Source: Amycolatopsis balhimycina FH 1894
Lineage (GTDB): Bacteria > Actinomycetota > Actinomycetes > Mycobacteriales > Pseudonocardiaceae
Direction of reading: 5' to 3'
Length of the DNA stretch: 64,000 nucleotides
Assembly: GCF_000384295.1 (NCBI RefSeq)
Contig: NZ_KB913037.1
Span: forward strand, 2,027,975-2,091,974
This document shows positions 37,169 through 46,362 of the stretch, piece by piece. The position numbers and the translations under genes were made by a program. Numbering within the stretch: position 1 is the first letter of the stretch; each line of letters opens with the position of its first letter. The notes under the pieces are model-generated. The model saw only the letters and a list, made by a program, of their open reading frames with translations. It ran no database searches and had not been told where the DNA came from.

Positions 37169-37800
37169 GTTTCTTCTCCTTGCTCGGTGAGAACGGACAT
37201 CGTGGCCAGGACGTGTTCACGTGCGTGGGCGGCGGCCTTCCGCGGATCGCCGTCCGTGATGGCTTCGATCAGCCGCCGGTGCTCGTCGTCCACCCGGACC
37301 GGCCGGGGCGACGCGGTCAGCGAGGCCCGGGTGGAGACGGTGATCTGGTCCCAGATCCGGTCCAGCACCGCCAACGCCGCCGGGTTGTCCGCAAGCACGG
37401 CGACATACCGGTGGAACGCCCGGTTGTGCCGGACACCCGCGACCAGATCTCCTTGCCGCGTGGCCTGATCAGCCAGATCGGCGTGCTCGACGAGCCGGGC
37501 GAGGCTCGCCGGGGACAGCTCACCGTCCCGCTGCCGGCCGGCGGCCAGCTCCGCGGTCAACGCCTCCAGGCAGGCGCGCACGAGGTAGACATCCCGCAGC
37601 GCCTTGGCGTCCAGCTCGACCACCGTCACACCACGCCGCGCGGGCCGCACCAGACCGTCGCTCTCCAGCCGCCGCAACGCTTCCCGAACCGGCGTGCGGC
37701 TGACGCCGAGCCGTTCGCACAGCTCCAGCTCGGTGACCGGCTGCCCGGCGGGATACCTGCCGAGCACGATCAGGCCGCGGACCTCGTCGTAAACGTCCAT
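37165..37800 (-). CDS. GntR-family (FadR/FCD) regulator
   Basis: A 211-residue protein starting at the ATG ending at 37800. The winged HTH is VTELELCERLGVSRTPVREA then LRRLESDGLVRPARRGVTVV. The C-terminal FCD domain has metal-ligand-like Asp/His positions (DVYLVRACLEALTAELA, VRHNRAFHRYVAVLADNPAA, DEHRRLIEAITDGDPRKAAA). Upstream lies TGTATACA, a typical FadR/FCD operator core, and a perfect palindrome covers the start codon, so strong autoregulation is expected. The frame is open upstream into a CGNR remnant. Confidence 0.9.
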   Translation of the reverse strand: MDVYDEVRGLIVLGRYPAGQPVTELELCERLGVSRTPVREALRRLESDGLVRPARRGVTVVELDAKALRDVYLVRACLEALTAELAAGRQRDGELSPASLARLVEHADLADQATRQGDLVAGVRHNRAFHRYVAVLADNPAALAVLDRIWDQITVSTRASLTASPRPVRVDDEHRRLIEAITDGDPRKAAAHAREHVLATMSVLTEQGEET

Positions 37801-37817
37801 TGCATGCAATGTATACA
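37798..37817. promoter_or_regulatory. GntR operator region over the start codon
   Basis: CATTGCATGCAATG (37798-37811) is a perfect 14-bp palindrome that contains the GntR start codon. TGTATACA (37810-37817) overlaps it by two bases. Both match GntR/FCD-type operators, and binding would block initiation directly. Confidence 0.65.
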
Positions 37818-38125
37818 AAGAATACGTCGAGTGGAAGAGGGAGTCGTGTGCGCGGGTGCTGCGGGCGTGCAGCGCCCTGACCTCGCGGCGGTTGCCGCAG
37901 TGCTCCATGGAGCACCAGCGGCGGCGGCCGGGGCGTGAGGCGTCGACGTAGGTGAGGTGACAGTCCTCGGCGGCGCAGGTGTGGCTGCGGTGTGCGAAGG
38001 GGGCCGGTCAGCAGCTCGGCGGCGTCCCGGGCGACGGTGGCCACCAGGTGCGTGCCGGTGACCATTCCTTCGTCGTCACGCACGAAGAACCCGTGCGGCC
38101 GTCTCCGCGGCACGCCCCGTTGTTG
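37801..38125 (-). pseudogene. CGNR zinc-finger regulator remnant
   Basis: The C-terminal zinc finger is clear in one frame: SHTCAAEDCHLTYVDASRPG then RRRWCSMEHCGNRREVRALH, giving Cys-x4-Cys ... Cys-x4-CGNR. The preceding part, VTGTHLVATVARDAAELL, is in another frame; removing one C from a run near 37998 would join them. The N-terminal domain is missing, and the 3' end has no stop before the GntR start, so the finger now reads into GntR in frame. Confidence 0.75.
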
Positions 38126-38140
38126 CTCGCAGGCAGGTTG

Positions 38141-38920
38141 CTATGCCCGGCCGTGGTCCCCGAGGGCCGCCGCGGTGGCGTGTGCGAAGACTTGCGGATT
38201 GTCCAGCATGATGTTGTGCCCGCAGTCCGGGATGGGGACCACGGCCACCCCGGCTTCGGTGAGTGCATCGGTGCCCGGGAGCGGACCGTCGGCCTCGGGC
38301 AGCAGATAGGTCCGGGGGATTTTCAGGTCCAGCAGGAGTTCGCGCATGGTGGGGACGGTGCCGCGACTGAGATGGGTGGCGCTGCGGTGCAGGGCTTCCC
38401 GGCCGGCCAGGCGCATGGTCGACCACCAGTGAGGGCCGATCCGGTCGCGGACTTCTTCCCAGCCGCCTGCCAGGAACTCCTGCTCGGAGTACGCGGCGAT
38501 GCCGCTGCTGCCGCTGGAACCGGGTGTGCGCGGGATCGGGTCGAGGTTGGCGTCGACCAGGACCAGACGGGAGACGAGGTGCGGATGGCGGGCGGCAAGG
38601 ACGATGGCCACGGAGCCGCCCATGCTGTGCGCGATCAGCTCGGCGCCGGTGACGCCCGCGGAACCAAGGGCCGCGGCGAGGGCATCGGCGTGTGATTCCA
38701 AGGTGTAGTCGAAGGTCGTCGGCCGGTCGCTGATGCCGTGCCCGAGCAAGTCGATGAGCAATGAACGGTGGCCCGCCAGCAGAGGGTGGACCGCAACCTC
38801 GGCGAAGTAGGCGGGCGAAGTCGCACCCAGACCATGCACGTAGACACGGGACGGCTCCCGGCCCGGCAGCTCCACCCAGCGGATCTGGTCACCGTCGGCC
38901 GTCACAGTGGCGGTACGCAC
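38141..38920 (-). CDS. Alpha/beta hydrolase
   Basis: A 259-residue hydrolase. GTG 38920 is chosen because GGGGAG lies six bases ahead. Landmarks are SRVYVHGLGATSPAYFAEVA (oxyanion HG), LLIDLLGHGISDRP, nucleophile LIAHSMGGSVAIVLAARHPH (Ser near residue 101), acid probably in LLPEADGPLPGTDALTEAG and histidine in IPDCGHNIMLDNP. It is followed by the CGNR and GntR genes on the same strand. The substrate is unknown. Confidence 0.86.
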   Translation of the reverse strand: MRTATVTADGDQIRWVELPGREPSRVYVHGLGATSPAYFAEVAVHPLLAGHRSLLIDLLGHGISDRPTTFDYTLESHADALAAALGSAGVTGAELIAHSMGGSVAIVLAARHPHLVSRLVLVDANLDPIPRTPGSSGSSGIAAYSEQEFLAGGWEEVRDRIGPHWWSTMRLAGREALHRSATHLSRGTVPTMRELLLDLKIPRTYLLPEADGPLPGTDALTEAGVAVVPIPDCGHNIMLDNPQVFAHATAAALGDHGRA

Positions 38921-38964
38921 AGTCTGCTCCCCTGCAGTCAAGATCGGTGGTGAGCCGAGCGTAA

Positions 38965-40074
38965 CCACGGCGCTCAAACACGTCCGCTCGGCCCGACCAT
39001 GATCGAGATCGCCGGGGCGGCCGGCTCGCCGAAGCCAGCAACCTCGGCCTGCAGGACGTCATCGCCGCCCTCACCTGGATCAAGCAGAACATCGCCCACT
39101 TCGGCGGCGACCCCGGCAACGTCACCGTCTTCGGCCACAGCGCCGGCGCCTACTCCACCTTCGGACTACTCGGCGCCTCCTCCGCCGACAACCTGTACCG
39201 GCGGCTGGCCGGGTTCTCCGGCGGGCCGGCACGGATCGTCCCGGCCTGGTGGGCCGAGGAACTCGCACACCGGTTCGTCACCGAACTCGACGTCGCCGAC
39301 AACCCCGACAAGCTGATCGACCTCGACCCGGCCTCCCTGGTGGCTGCCCTGCGCACGGTCTGCCCGACGGATCTCGGCGTCCGCGGCGGGGTGGACAACC
39401 AGGCCACAGGCGTCGTCCTGGACGCCGGACAGCCCGGCGCGGCGGTGCACGCCCATCCCAAGGACGTCCTGGCCTCGGGTTCGCACCGGGACATCGACGT
39501 ACTCCTGAGCATGGCCAGCGACGACATGGACTGGTGGGTGACCAACGACCTCGCCCGGTTCGACCCGCACACCGTCGACCGCATCACCGACGAAGTCGCG
39601 GGGTGGCGCATCCCCCGCTCCCGCGCGAAGAAGCTCGTCGAGGCCTACGACCAGGACGGCCGCACCCCGGCCGAGGTCCGCGCCGCGGTCATGGCGGACT
39701 ACCTCTTCGGGCTCCCCGCAGCTCGTGGCGCCTTGGCTCACGCCGCCGCGGCCGGCACCGCTCATCTCCTGACGATCGGGCCCGCCGAGGGCGCGCCCGC
39801 CGTGCACGGCACCGAGATGTACGCCCTGGTCGGCCAGGAACAACCGGACCGCAGCCCCGACCAAGCCGAGCGTGACACGCGGATCCGCGACATCGTGCTC
39901 GACTTCGCCACCGGCGAGCAGACCCGTCTGTGGCCCGCCGTCACCGACCAGCCCACCGCGGAAAGCGTCGGCAACCCGCCCTTCGAGGGCACCGCCCCGC
40001 TACTAGCAGGCCTCGACGCCGTCCGTCACCGCGCTTGCGCCGCCCGGCGACGGGGCGATCCGTCGGCACCCTGA
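38965..40074 (+). pseudogene. Type-B carboxylesterase without its 5' part
   Basis: From about 39030 the frame reads as carboxylesterase: NLGLQDVIAALTWIKQNIAH, FGGDPGNVTVFGHSAGAYST with the catalytic Ser, then a long natural stretch to FEGTAPLLAGLDAVRHRACA. Family members are about 500 residues and have a GGGW oxyanion loop upstream of this point; about 100 residues including that loop are missing. There is no start codon with a ribosome site. The upstream boundary coincides with the end of the intergenic region of the divergent hydrolase. Confidence 0.75.
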
Positions 40075-40435
40075 ACGGATATTCACGCACCGCGAACCTC
40101 CTGGACGACGCCGACCGCGACACCCTGTTGCCGCTGGCCACCCACGCTTCCCTTGTCCTGGCCCTCACGCACGGGCTGACCCAGCAGGAACTCGCGGCCA
40201 CCGACCGGTGGGGACACCAGGTCGAGGAACTGCAGTACACCGCCGGCGAGGGACCATCGGTCGCCGCGTTCGCCACCGGCGAACCGGTCACCGTCACCGA
40301 CCTGACCGTCGGTCTGCGTCCGGAGTACTGGGAGGTCTGGCCCGGATTCGTCGATGCAGCGGCCGGGTGCGGCGTGGGCACGGCGTTCGCGTTCCCGCCG
40401 GCCGCCACCACAGCGCCACTCGGCCGACCTGCTTC
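40040..40435 (+). pseudogene. Fragment of a double-GAF-domain protein
   Basis: In the frame after the esterase the sequence reads the end of one GAF domain (GYSRTANLLDDADRDTLLPL, ATHASLVLALTHG) and the start of a second (LQYTAGEGPSVAAFATGEPV, AAAGCGVGTAFAFP). It then runs into the antisense of the TetR gene. Both ends are missing. Such proteins usually continue into an ANTAR or histidine-kinase output. Confidence 0.6.
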
Positions 40436-40462
40436 CGGTTTTAGCGTTTCCGGCTGCTGCCG

Positions 40463-41098
40463 TCACAGTGATGTCGGCGGTCGCGGCGCAGTGAGCCAGC
40501 GGTCGAGTTCGTCGAGGATGCTTTCGATGATCGGGTACAGGCTGTCGGCGATCGCGTCCTGGGTTTCGCCCTCGACGGTGCGCCGACCGGCCTCGCCGAT
40601 GATGATCCGGAACACGCCGGCCAGCGCGATCCCCTGCAGTTTGGCGATCTCCGGCGGGACGGTGGTCGTGTCGGCGATGGCCTCGGCGATGGCCTCGGCC
40701 TGGCGGTCGGTCAGCTCCAGCGCGAGCCGGTGGACGGCCGGGCTGACGGCCGCCAGGTGCCCGAGCTCGCCCCGCCAGAGCTTCGGCGGAATCCGGCGGA
40801 TCCCGGCGACGGAATCGAGGACGAAGGCGCGGACGGCGGCCGCCGGGCTCGTGCCGGCGGGCCGGTCTCGGACCAGGTCGCACAGCCGTTGCCGGATCTG
40901 CTCCTCGCGGTCGGTGACCAGCTGTTCCTTGGTCCGGAAGTAGTTGTAGACCGTCTGTTCGGCGACTTCGGCCTCGCGCGCCACGTCGCTGACGGACACG
41001 TGTTCGTAGCCGTGCTCGGCGAACAGGCGGGCCGCCGTGTCCGCGATGAGCCGGCGGGTGCGCGCCTTCTTGCGCTCGCGAAGTCCCGGACTCGGCAC
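40463..41098 (-). CDS. TetR-family regulator
   Basis: A 211-residue TetR protein with HTH VSVSDVAREAEVAEQTVYNY and a C-terminal ligand domain including IAKLQGIALAGVFRIIIGEA. It is divergent from the NmrA-like gene at 41182 across 83 bases. The gap has an AT-rich stretch (GTACTATTTTTAGAGTCAAC) that stands out from its surroundings and is the likely operator and promoter for both genes. Confidence 0.9.
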   Translation of the reverse strand: MPSPGLRERKKARTRRLIADTAARLFAEHGYEHVSVSDVAREAEVAEQTVYNYFRTKEQLVTDREEQIRQRLCDLVRDRPAGTSPAAAVRAFVLDSVAGIRRIPPKLWRGELGHLAAVSPAVHRLALELTDRQAEAIAEAIADTTTVPPEIAKLQGIALAGVFRIIIGEAGRRTVEGETQDAIADSLYPIIESILDELDRWLTAPRPPTSL

Positions 41099-41181
41099 CT
41101 CCGCAGACTACCAGCAACGCTCCAAGTTTCGTGCGTGTACTATTTTTAGAGTCAACTACAAGTTTTTGAAGGAGCACCGTG

Positions 41182-42024
41182 ATGATCTTGATTACGACCG
41201 CGGGCAAGGTGGGTGCGGAGGCGGCTCGGCTGCTCGCCGATCGAGGAGAAAGAGTTCGGGTCCTGGTACGCAACCTCGAGAAAGCCGCCGCTCTAGCGCG
41301 GTCGGGAGTGGAGGTGGTTGCCGGTGACCTGGGGGTTCCGGCGACCGTCGACGCGGCGATGCAAGGGGTCTCGTCGGTGGTGCTGGTGAGCCCGGCGATC
41401 CCCACCCAGGAGCTGAACGTGGTCGATAGCGCGGTCCGGGCCGGCGTCCGGCACGTCGTGAAGGTCACCAGCAAGGCATCGGCGGACTCACCGATCGCCC
41501 GGCGGCGCGGCCAGGCCGAGATCGAGAACGGGCTGATCGCCTCCGGGCTGGGCTACACGTTGCTGCGCAACAACGCCTACATGCAGAACTTCTTCATGTC
41601 GGCCCCGTCGATCGCCAAGGAGAGCAGCTTCGGCTCGGCCGCCGGTGACGGCCGTCTCGGCATGATCGACACGCGGGACGTCGCCGCCGTCGCCGCGGAA
41701 ATCGCCCTCGCCCCGGCTTCGCACGCGGCGAAGACCTACTGGCCGACCGGCCCCGAGTCGCTCTCATTCGCGGACGCCGCGGTGGTGCTCTCGAAGCTGC
41801 TCGGCCGGCCGATCGCGTTCGAACCGCTGACGGTCGAAGAACAAACGCAGGCCATGATCGACGCCGGCCTACCGGCGGACCTGGCCGCGATGAACGCCCA
41901 AGCGGTGGGCTTGTTCGCCGAGGGCGACTGCGACTACGTCACCGACGACGTGCCCTCGATCCTCGGCCGGCCGGCCCGCGACTTCGAACAGTTCGTCACC
42001 GACCACATCTCGACGTTCTCGTGA
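41182..42024 (+). CDS. NmrA-like NAD(P)-dependent reductase
   Basis: A 280-residue protein. ATG 41182 lies seven bases from GGAG; GTG 41179 is only four away. Rossmann motif: LITTAGKVGAEAARLLADRG (TTAGKVG in place of GATGxxG). Further on come VVLVSPAIPTQELNVVDSAV, RRRGQAEIENGLIASGLGYT, YTLLRNNAYMQNFFM and a C-terminal LGRPARDFEQFVTDHISTF. It is of the QorB / azoreductase-like type. It is probably repressed by the divergent TetR. Two further genes follow on the same strand. Confidence 0.85.
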   Translation: MILITTAGKVGAEAARLLADRGERVRVLVRNLEKAAALARSGVEVVAGDLGVPATVDAAMQGVSSVVLVSPAIPTQELNVVDSAVRAGVRHVVKVTSKASADSPIARRRGQAEIENGLIASGLGYTLLRNNAYMQNFFMSAPSIAKESSFGSAAGDGRLGMIDTRDVAAVAAEIALAPASHAAKTYWPTGPESLSFADAAVVLSKLLGRPIAFEPLTVEEQTQAMIDAGLPADLAAMNAQAVGLFAEGDCDYVTDDVPSILGRPARDFEQFVTDHISTFS

Positions 42025-42077
42025 AGCCCCGTAGCGGAGCCGAAACACCCGTCAGACAGCCCGTCCAGGAGGAGACC

Positions 42078-42950
42078 ATGCCCATCTACGCGGTTACCGG
42101 AGCATCAGGCCAGTTGGGACGCTTGGCCGTCCTGGAACTGTTGAGCCGTGGAGTTCCGGGCTCTGACGTCGTTGCTGTCGTGCGCACGCCGGGCAAGGCC
42201 GCCGATCTCGCCGGGCGTGGAGTGCAGGTGCGCGAGGCGGACTACTCCCGCCCGTCGTCCCTGGTCGTCGCGCTGGCCGACGTCGACCGGCTGCTGCTGG
42301 TCTCCAGCAGCGAGCCGGACCGGCGGGTCATCCACCACACCAACGTCATCGAGGGCGCCAGGTCGACGGGCACGTCGCGCATCGTTTACACGAGCATGCT
42401 CAACGCCGATGCCACGACAAACCCGCTGGCCGAAGAGCATCAGGACACCGAGCGCGCGTTGCGCGGGGCCGGTATCCCGTTCACGCTCTTGCGCAATGGC
42501 TGGTACACCGAGAACTACACCGGTCAACTCGACGAATACCTGCGGCGCGGCGAGATCCTCGGCGCCGCCGGCAGCGGCCGGATCTCAGCAGCGACACGCC
42601 GGGACTACGCCCGCGCCGCGGTGACGGCGTTGCTGCAGGACGAACCGGGCAACCGGAGCTACGAACTCGGCGGACCGGCCTTCGACCTCTCCGAGCTGGC
42701 CCGGGTCATCAGCGAGGTCACCAGCACCGCGGTGGTCTACCGCGACCTGTCGGTCGGGGAGTACAAGTCCTCCCTGCGGCAAGCCGGCCTCGACCAAGGG
42801 AGCGCCGAGTTCGTCGCGGCGCTGGATGTTTCCATCGCCCACGGTGACTTGGCGACTGACAGCCAAGACCTCGCGCGGCTGCTGGGCCGTCCTGCGACGC
42901 CTCTCGCCGAGGTCGTGCGCACGGCCACACAGCGCACCACAATCCACTGA
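42078..42950 (+). CDS. QorB-like NmrA-family quinone reductase
   Basis: A 290-residue protein with ribosome site AGGAGGAGACC. Rossmann motif YAVTGASGQLGRLAVLELLS. Other QorB-type landmarks are VRTPGKAADLAGRGVQVREA, YTSMLNADATTNPLAEEHQD, TLLRNGWYTENYT and SYELGGPAFDLSELARVISE. It follows the 41182 gene after 53 bases, so the operon carries two different NmrA-type reductases under one TetR. NADPH-dependent reduction of quinones is the known activity of close relatives. Confidence 0.86.
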   Translation: MPIYAVTGASGQLGRLAVLELLSRGVPGSDVVAVVRTPGKAADLAGRGVQVREADYSRPSSLVVALADVDRLLLVSSSEPDRRVIHHTNVIEGARSTGTSRIVYTSMLNADATTNPLAEEHQDTERALRGAGIPFTLLRNGWYTENYTGQLDEYLRRGEILGAAGSGRISAATRRDYARAAVTALLQDEPGNRSYELGGPAFDLSELARVISEVTSTAVVYRDLSVGEYKSSLRQAGLDQGSAEFVAALDVSIAHGDLATDSQDLARLLGRPATPLAEVVRTATQRTTIH

Positions 42951-42978
42951 CTTCCCACCGCAACCGACAGGAGCTGCG

Positions 42979-43499
42979 ATGTCGTCACCCCACCCCGCCA
43001 CCACGTTCCCGACCCGGGACGCCTTCGTCGCCGGCAAGGACGACGCGCCCGCCTACTGGTTCTACGACACGCTGTGGGTGATCTTGGCCGACGTCCACCA
43101 GACCGGCGGCTCGTTCTCGGTCATCGAACAGTGGAGCGGGCCGGCGTCGGGCCGCCGCTGCACGTCCACAACGTCGACGAGTGGTTCTTCGTGTTCAGTG
43201 GCTCGATGGACATGCAGGTCGGTCCGCGCGAGCTCACCGCCACGGCGGGGGACTCCATCTGGATCCCCCGCGGCACCGATCACGGGTTCACGACCACCGA
43301 GGAGACACACGTGCTCAACGGCTACGCACCTGGTGGCGTCGAGCAGATCATCGCCGGCATCGCGACACCGGCCGAGCGCCGCGAGCTGCCGCCGAAGGAT
43401 CTCGAGCTACCCAACCCGGAGGCATTCGGCCGGCTGCTCGACAACTATTGGTCGTCCCTCAGCAGCAATACCTGGGCCCAGACCGCACCCCAGCGCTGA
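42979..43499 (+). pseudogene. Cupin protein with a frameshift
   Basis: ATG 42979 (CAGGAGCTGCG ahead) gives FVAGKDDAPAYWFYDTLWVI and TGGSFSVIEQWSG, then shifts frame near 43136. The other frame continues GVGPPLHVHNVDEWFFVFSG (metal-binding HxH), DSIWIPRGTDHGFT and the natural C-terminus. One missing base would restore a protein of about 173 residues. It may be a true mutation or a sequencing error. It is the third gene of the TetR-controlled operon. Confidence 0.78.
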
Positions 43500-43539
43500 G
43501 GCTGGCCCAGAAAGACAGCCTGCCGTTTCCTCGTCGGCT

Positions 43540-43577
43540 GTGGCCGGCCCAGCGGTGTTCCCGCCTGGGCCGGCCAC
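43540..43577. terminator. Bidirectional hairpin terminator
   Basis: GTGGCCGGCCCAG and CTGGGCCGGCCAC form a perfect 13-bp stem with a 12-base loop between the convergent cupin and DJ-1/PfpI genes. Confidence 0.8.
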
Positions 43578-43604
43578 GTACGCCGAGCGTCGCCCGGTAC
43601 CTGC

Positions 43605-44255
43605 TCAGGCGGCCACCACGGGAGCGCCGGTGGTGCTCCAGACCGTGCCCCGGCGCTCGTGCCGGATCAGCTCGCCGACCGCGTGGGCCACTCGCGGCCC
43701 GACTTCGCGCTCGACCAGATGCAGGGCCAGGTCGATGCCGGACGTGACATTGCCGGAGCTGAGCAGGTTGCCGTCGTCGACCATCCGGGCCTCGACCGGA
43801 ACCGCCTTCGTCCCCGCGAGGTCGCGGCCGCGTTCGTGGGTCACCAGCGGACGCCCGTCGGCCAGACCCGCGTGAGCGAGCAGGATCGATCCCCCGCAGA
43901 CGGTCGCCACGGCCGCGTCCGGCCCGGCCAGGGCCTCGCGCAGCCGGTTCGGCAGCTCGCTGCGTCCCGCCGCCGCGAGCAGCCGGCCGATGCCGCCCTC
44001 CACGGCCGGATCCATGGACAGGCCGCCGGCTGCCCCAGGAACCACGATCACACTCTCCTTCCCCGGATCCAGGACCGCTGTGGCAGTCAGCGTGATCGAC
44101 GCGAACCCGCTGGGCACCTCCCGCGCCCCTTCGGCGGTGACGAACTCGGTGGTCACCTGCCCGCCGGAGAACAGGCCGGCGGAGTGGAAGACCTCGAAGG
44201 GACCGAGGACGTCGAGGGGGTCGAATCCGTCGTAGAGCGCGATCTGCACGTGCAT
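43605..44255 (-). CDS. DJ-1/PfpI-family protein (isonitrile hydratase-like)
   Basis: A 216-residue protein starting at the ATG ending at 44255. The nucleophile elbow is AAVATVCGGSILLAHAGLAD with Cys near residue 118. Upstream come HVQIALYDGFDPLDVLGPFE (the N-terminal Asp/Glu region) and VIVVPGAAGGLSMDP. The C-terminus has SSGNVTSGIDLALHLVERE. This pattern matches the InhA/isonitrile hydratase and transcription-regulator-like DJ-1 subgroup, without an AraC domain. It converges with the cupin gene at the terminator. Confidence 0.85.
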   Translation of the reverse strand: MHVQIALYDGFDPLDVLGPFEVFHSAGLFSGGQVTTEFVTAEGAREVPSGFASITLTATAVLDPGKESVIVVPGAAGGLSMDPAVEGGIGRLLAAAGRSELPNRLREALAGPDAAVATVCGGSILLAHAGLADGRPLVTHERGRDLAGTKAVPVEARMVDDGNLLSSGNVTSGIDLALHLVEREVGPRVAHAVGELIRHERRGTVWSTTGAPVVAA

Positions 44256-44318
44256 GGCACAACTCCTCATCTTTCCCGGAAAAAGCAATGTCCTCAAAGG
44301 ACCAAAAGCGGAAACAGG

Positions 44319-45146
44319 TCAGTCCAGCATCCTTTGGAGGGCCTTGGCACTCTCGGACACGGCTTCGCCGAAGCGGGGACCCAGATGGACGAACGGCAGG
44401 AAACCGTGCGGCAGGTCGGCTTCGCGCACCGCCTCGACCGGCACGCCTGCCGCCCGCAGCTTCTCCGCGTACCGCTCACCTTCGTCACGCAGCGGGTCGA
44501 ACCCGGCGGTGACCAGATGAGCCGGCGGGGTCGCTGCCGCGACCGTCCCGTAGAGCACCGACACGAGCGGATCGGTCCGGTCGGCTCCGGAAGGCACGTA
44601 GTGGTCCTGGAACCAGACGATGTCCTCATCGGTCAACAGGAACCCTTGGCCGAACCGGTCCCGTGAGGGATGCCGAGCCGCCAGGTCGGTGGCCGGATAC
44701 AGCAGCCACTGTCCCGCCGGGACAGGGCCGTCACCGCGGTCGGCGGCGCGACGGGCGGTCACCGCGGCGAGGGTGGCGCCCGCGCTGTCCCCGCCGACGA
44801 CGATCCGGTCCGGGTCGACGCCGAACTCGCGAGCACGCGCGACCGTGTCGTCGAAAGCCGCGAGCGCGTCGTCCACCGCCGCCGGGAACGGGTCCTCCGG
44901 CGCGAGCCGGTAGTCCACGGACAGCACCCGATGGCCGGTGCGCTCGGCCAGGAACCGGCCCACGTGGTCGTAGCCGGCCCGGCTGCCGATCACCCAGCCG
45001 CCACCGTGGAAGAACACCAGAGCACCCGAGCGATCACGACCGGACACCGGGACATACAGCGTCGCCTCCAGCAGCCCCTGCGCTCCATGCAGACGCACGT
45101 CGGACACGGCCACCGCCCGCGACGGGCGCCGGCCGGCGCGCAGCAT
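44319..45146 (-). CDS. HSL-type esterase lacking its N-terminal cap, fused upstream to ATPase DNA
   Basis: A 275-residue open frame of the hormone-sensitive-lipase family: LVFFHGGGWVIGSRAGYDHV (oxyanion HGGG), VDYRLAPEDPFPAAVDDA, nucleophile IVVGGDSAGATLAAVTARRA, acid in VTAGFDPLRDEGERYAEKLR and histidine in DLPHGFLPFVHLGP. All catalytic residues are present. The usual 40 or so N-terminal residues are absent: upstream of the ATG at 45146 a 24-bp palindrome marks a junction with ATPase sequence in another frame. Expression from this ATG is doubtful, and the missing cap helices may impair folding. Confidence 0.75.
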   Translation of the reverse strand: MLRAGRRPSRAVAVSDVRLHGAQGLLEATLYVPVSGRDRSGALVFFHGGGWVIGSRAGYDHVGRFLAERTGHRVLSVDYRLAPEDPFPAAVDDALAAFDDTVARAREFGVDPDRIVVGGDSAGATLAAVTARRAADRGDGPVPAGQWLLYPATDLAARHPSRDRFGQGFLLTDEDIVWFQDHYVPSGADRTDPLVSVLYGTVAAATPPAHLVTAGFDPLRDEGERYAEKLRAAGVPVEAVREADLPHGFLPFVHLGPRFGEAVSESAKALQRMLD

Positions 45147-45149
45147 CGG

Positions 45150-45173
45150 CGCGCTGCGCTCGAGCGCAGCGCG
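45150..45173. repeat. 24-bp perfect palindrome at a gene-fusion junction
   Basis: The centre is GCGCTGCGCTCGAGCGCAGC within a fully self-complementary 24-mer. It lies exactly between the truncated esterase and the truncated ATPase and is likely involved in, or created by, the rearrangement. Confidence 0.7.
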
Positions 45174-46339
45174 TCGGGCACCACGCGCAGGTCGTCGCGG
45201 ACGAGGATCAGGTCGGCGGCACGCAGCGCGATGTCGGTGCCCGTGGCGATCCCGAGGCCGAGGTCGGCGGTGGCCAGGGCCGGGGCGTCGTTGATGCCGT
45301 CGCCGACCATCGCCACCCGGCGGCCTCCGGCCCGCAGCTGCTCGATGACCTCGGCCTTCTCCGTGGGCAGCACGCCGGCACGGACGTCGGAGATGCCGAC
45401 CTCGGCGGCCACCGCCCGCGCGGTCACCTCGTTGTCGCCGGTCAACAGAACCGTCTTCAGGCCCATCGCGTGCAGCGCGCGGACCGCCTCGGCGGCCGAC
45501 GGCTTGACCTCGTCCCGAACCAGCAGCAGCCCGGCCACCTCGCCGTTACAAGCGACGAGCACGACCGTGGCGCCCTCGCTCTCGACCGCGGCGACGTCCG
45601 CTTCGACCTCGGCCGGGACGACGACGCCCTCCTCGGCGAGCAGCCGCGCCCGGCCGACGAGCACCGGCACGCCGTCGACGAGACCGGCTGCGCCGAGCCC
45701 TGGCAGGGCCCGGAAGTCCGTCACCTCGGGCAGTTCGCCGGAGGTCCGGGCGACCACGGCGGCGGCGATCGGGTGCTCGGACGCCGCCTCGACCGCCGCG
45801 GCGGCTCGCAGGACCTCCTCGGCGGTCCGGCCGGCCACGGGCCGGACGCCGGTCACGGTCATCCGCCCGCTGGTCACGGTGCCGGTTTTGTCCAGGACCA
45901 CGGTGTCGACGCGGCGGCTGGCTTCGAGGGCGTCCGGGCCCTTGACGAGGATGCCCAGCTGTGCGCCGCGGCCGACGCCGACCATCAACGCCGTCGGCGT
46001 GGCCAGCCCGAGCGCGCACGGGCAGGCGATGATCAGCACCGACACCGCCGCCCCGAAGCCGGCCCGCACCGGCTCCCCAGCCAGCAGCCACCCCGCGAGC
46101 GTCACGGCGGCGATCCCCAGCACGACCGGCACGAACACCGCGCAAATCCGGTCCACCAAGCGCTGCACGTCGGCCTTGCGCTCCTGCGCCCGCTCGGCGA
46201 GCGCGCTCATCTGCGCCAGCTGCGTGTGCGCCCCGACCTCGGTGGCCCGCACGACGAGGCGGCCGCTGCGGTTGACGCTGCCGCCGATCACCCGGCTGCC
46301 GACGGCCACTTCCGCCGGGACCGGCTCCCCGGTCACCGC
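45174..46339 (-). pseudogene. Copper-type (P1B) ATPase truncated at both ends
   Basis: About 388 codons of a heavy-metal P-type ATPase: TGEPVPAEVAVG (actuator), ACPCALGLATPTALMVGVGR (metal-binding CPC), VDTVVLDKTGTVTSGRMTVT (phosphorylation Asp), LLTGDNEVTARAVA and VAMVGDGINDAPALATADLG. The N-terminal metal-binding domain, the first four helices and the last two helices are missing: the 5' end joins an unrelated membrane-protein fragment at 46340, and the 3' end stops after VVPDALR at the 24-bp palindrome. An intact protein would export copper or a related metal. Confidence 0.85.
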
Positions 46340-46362
46340 AGCGCCACGCCGAGCACGGCGGA

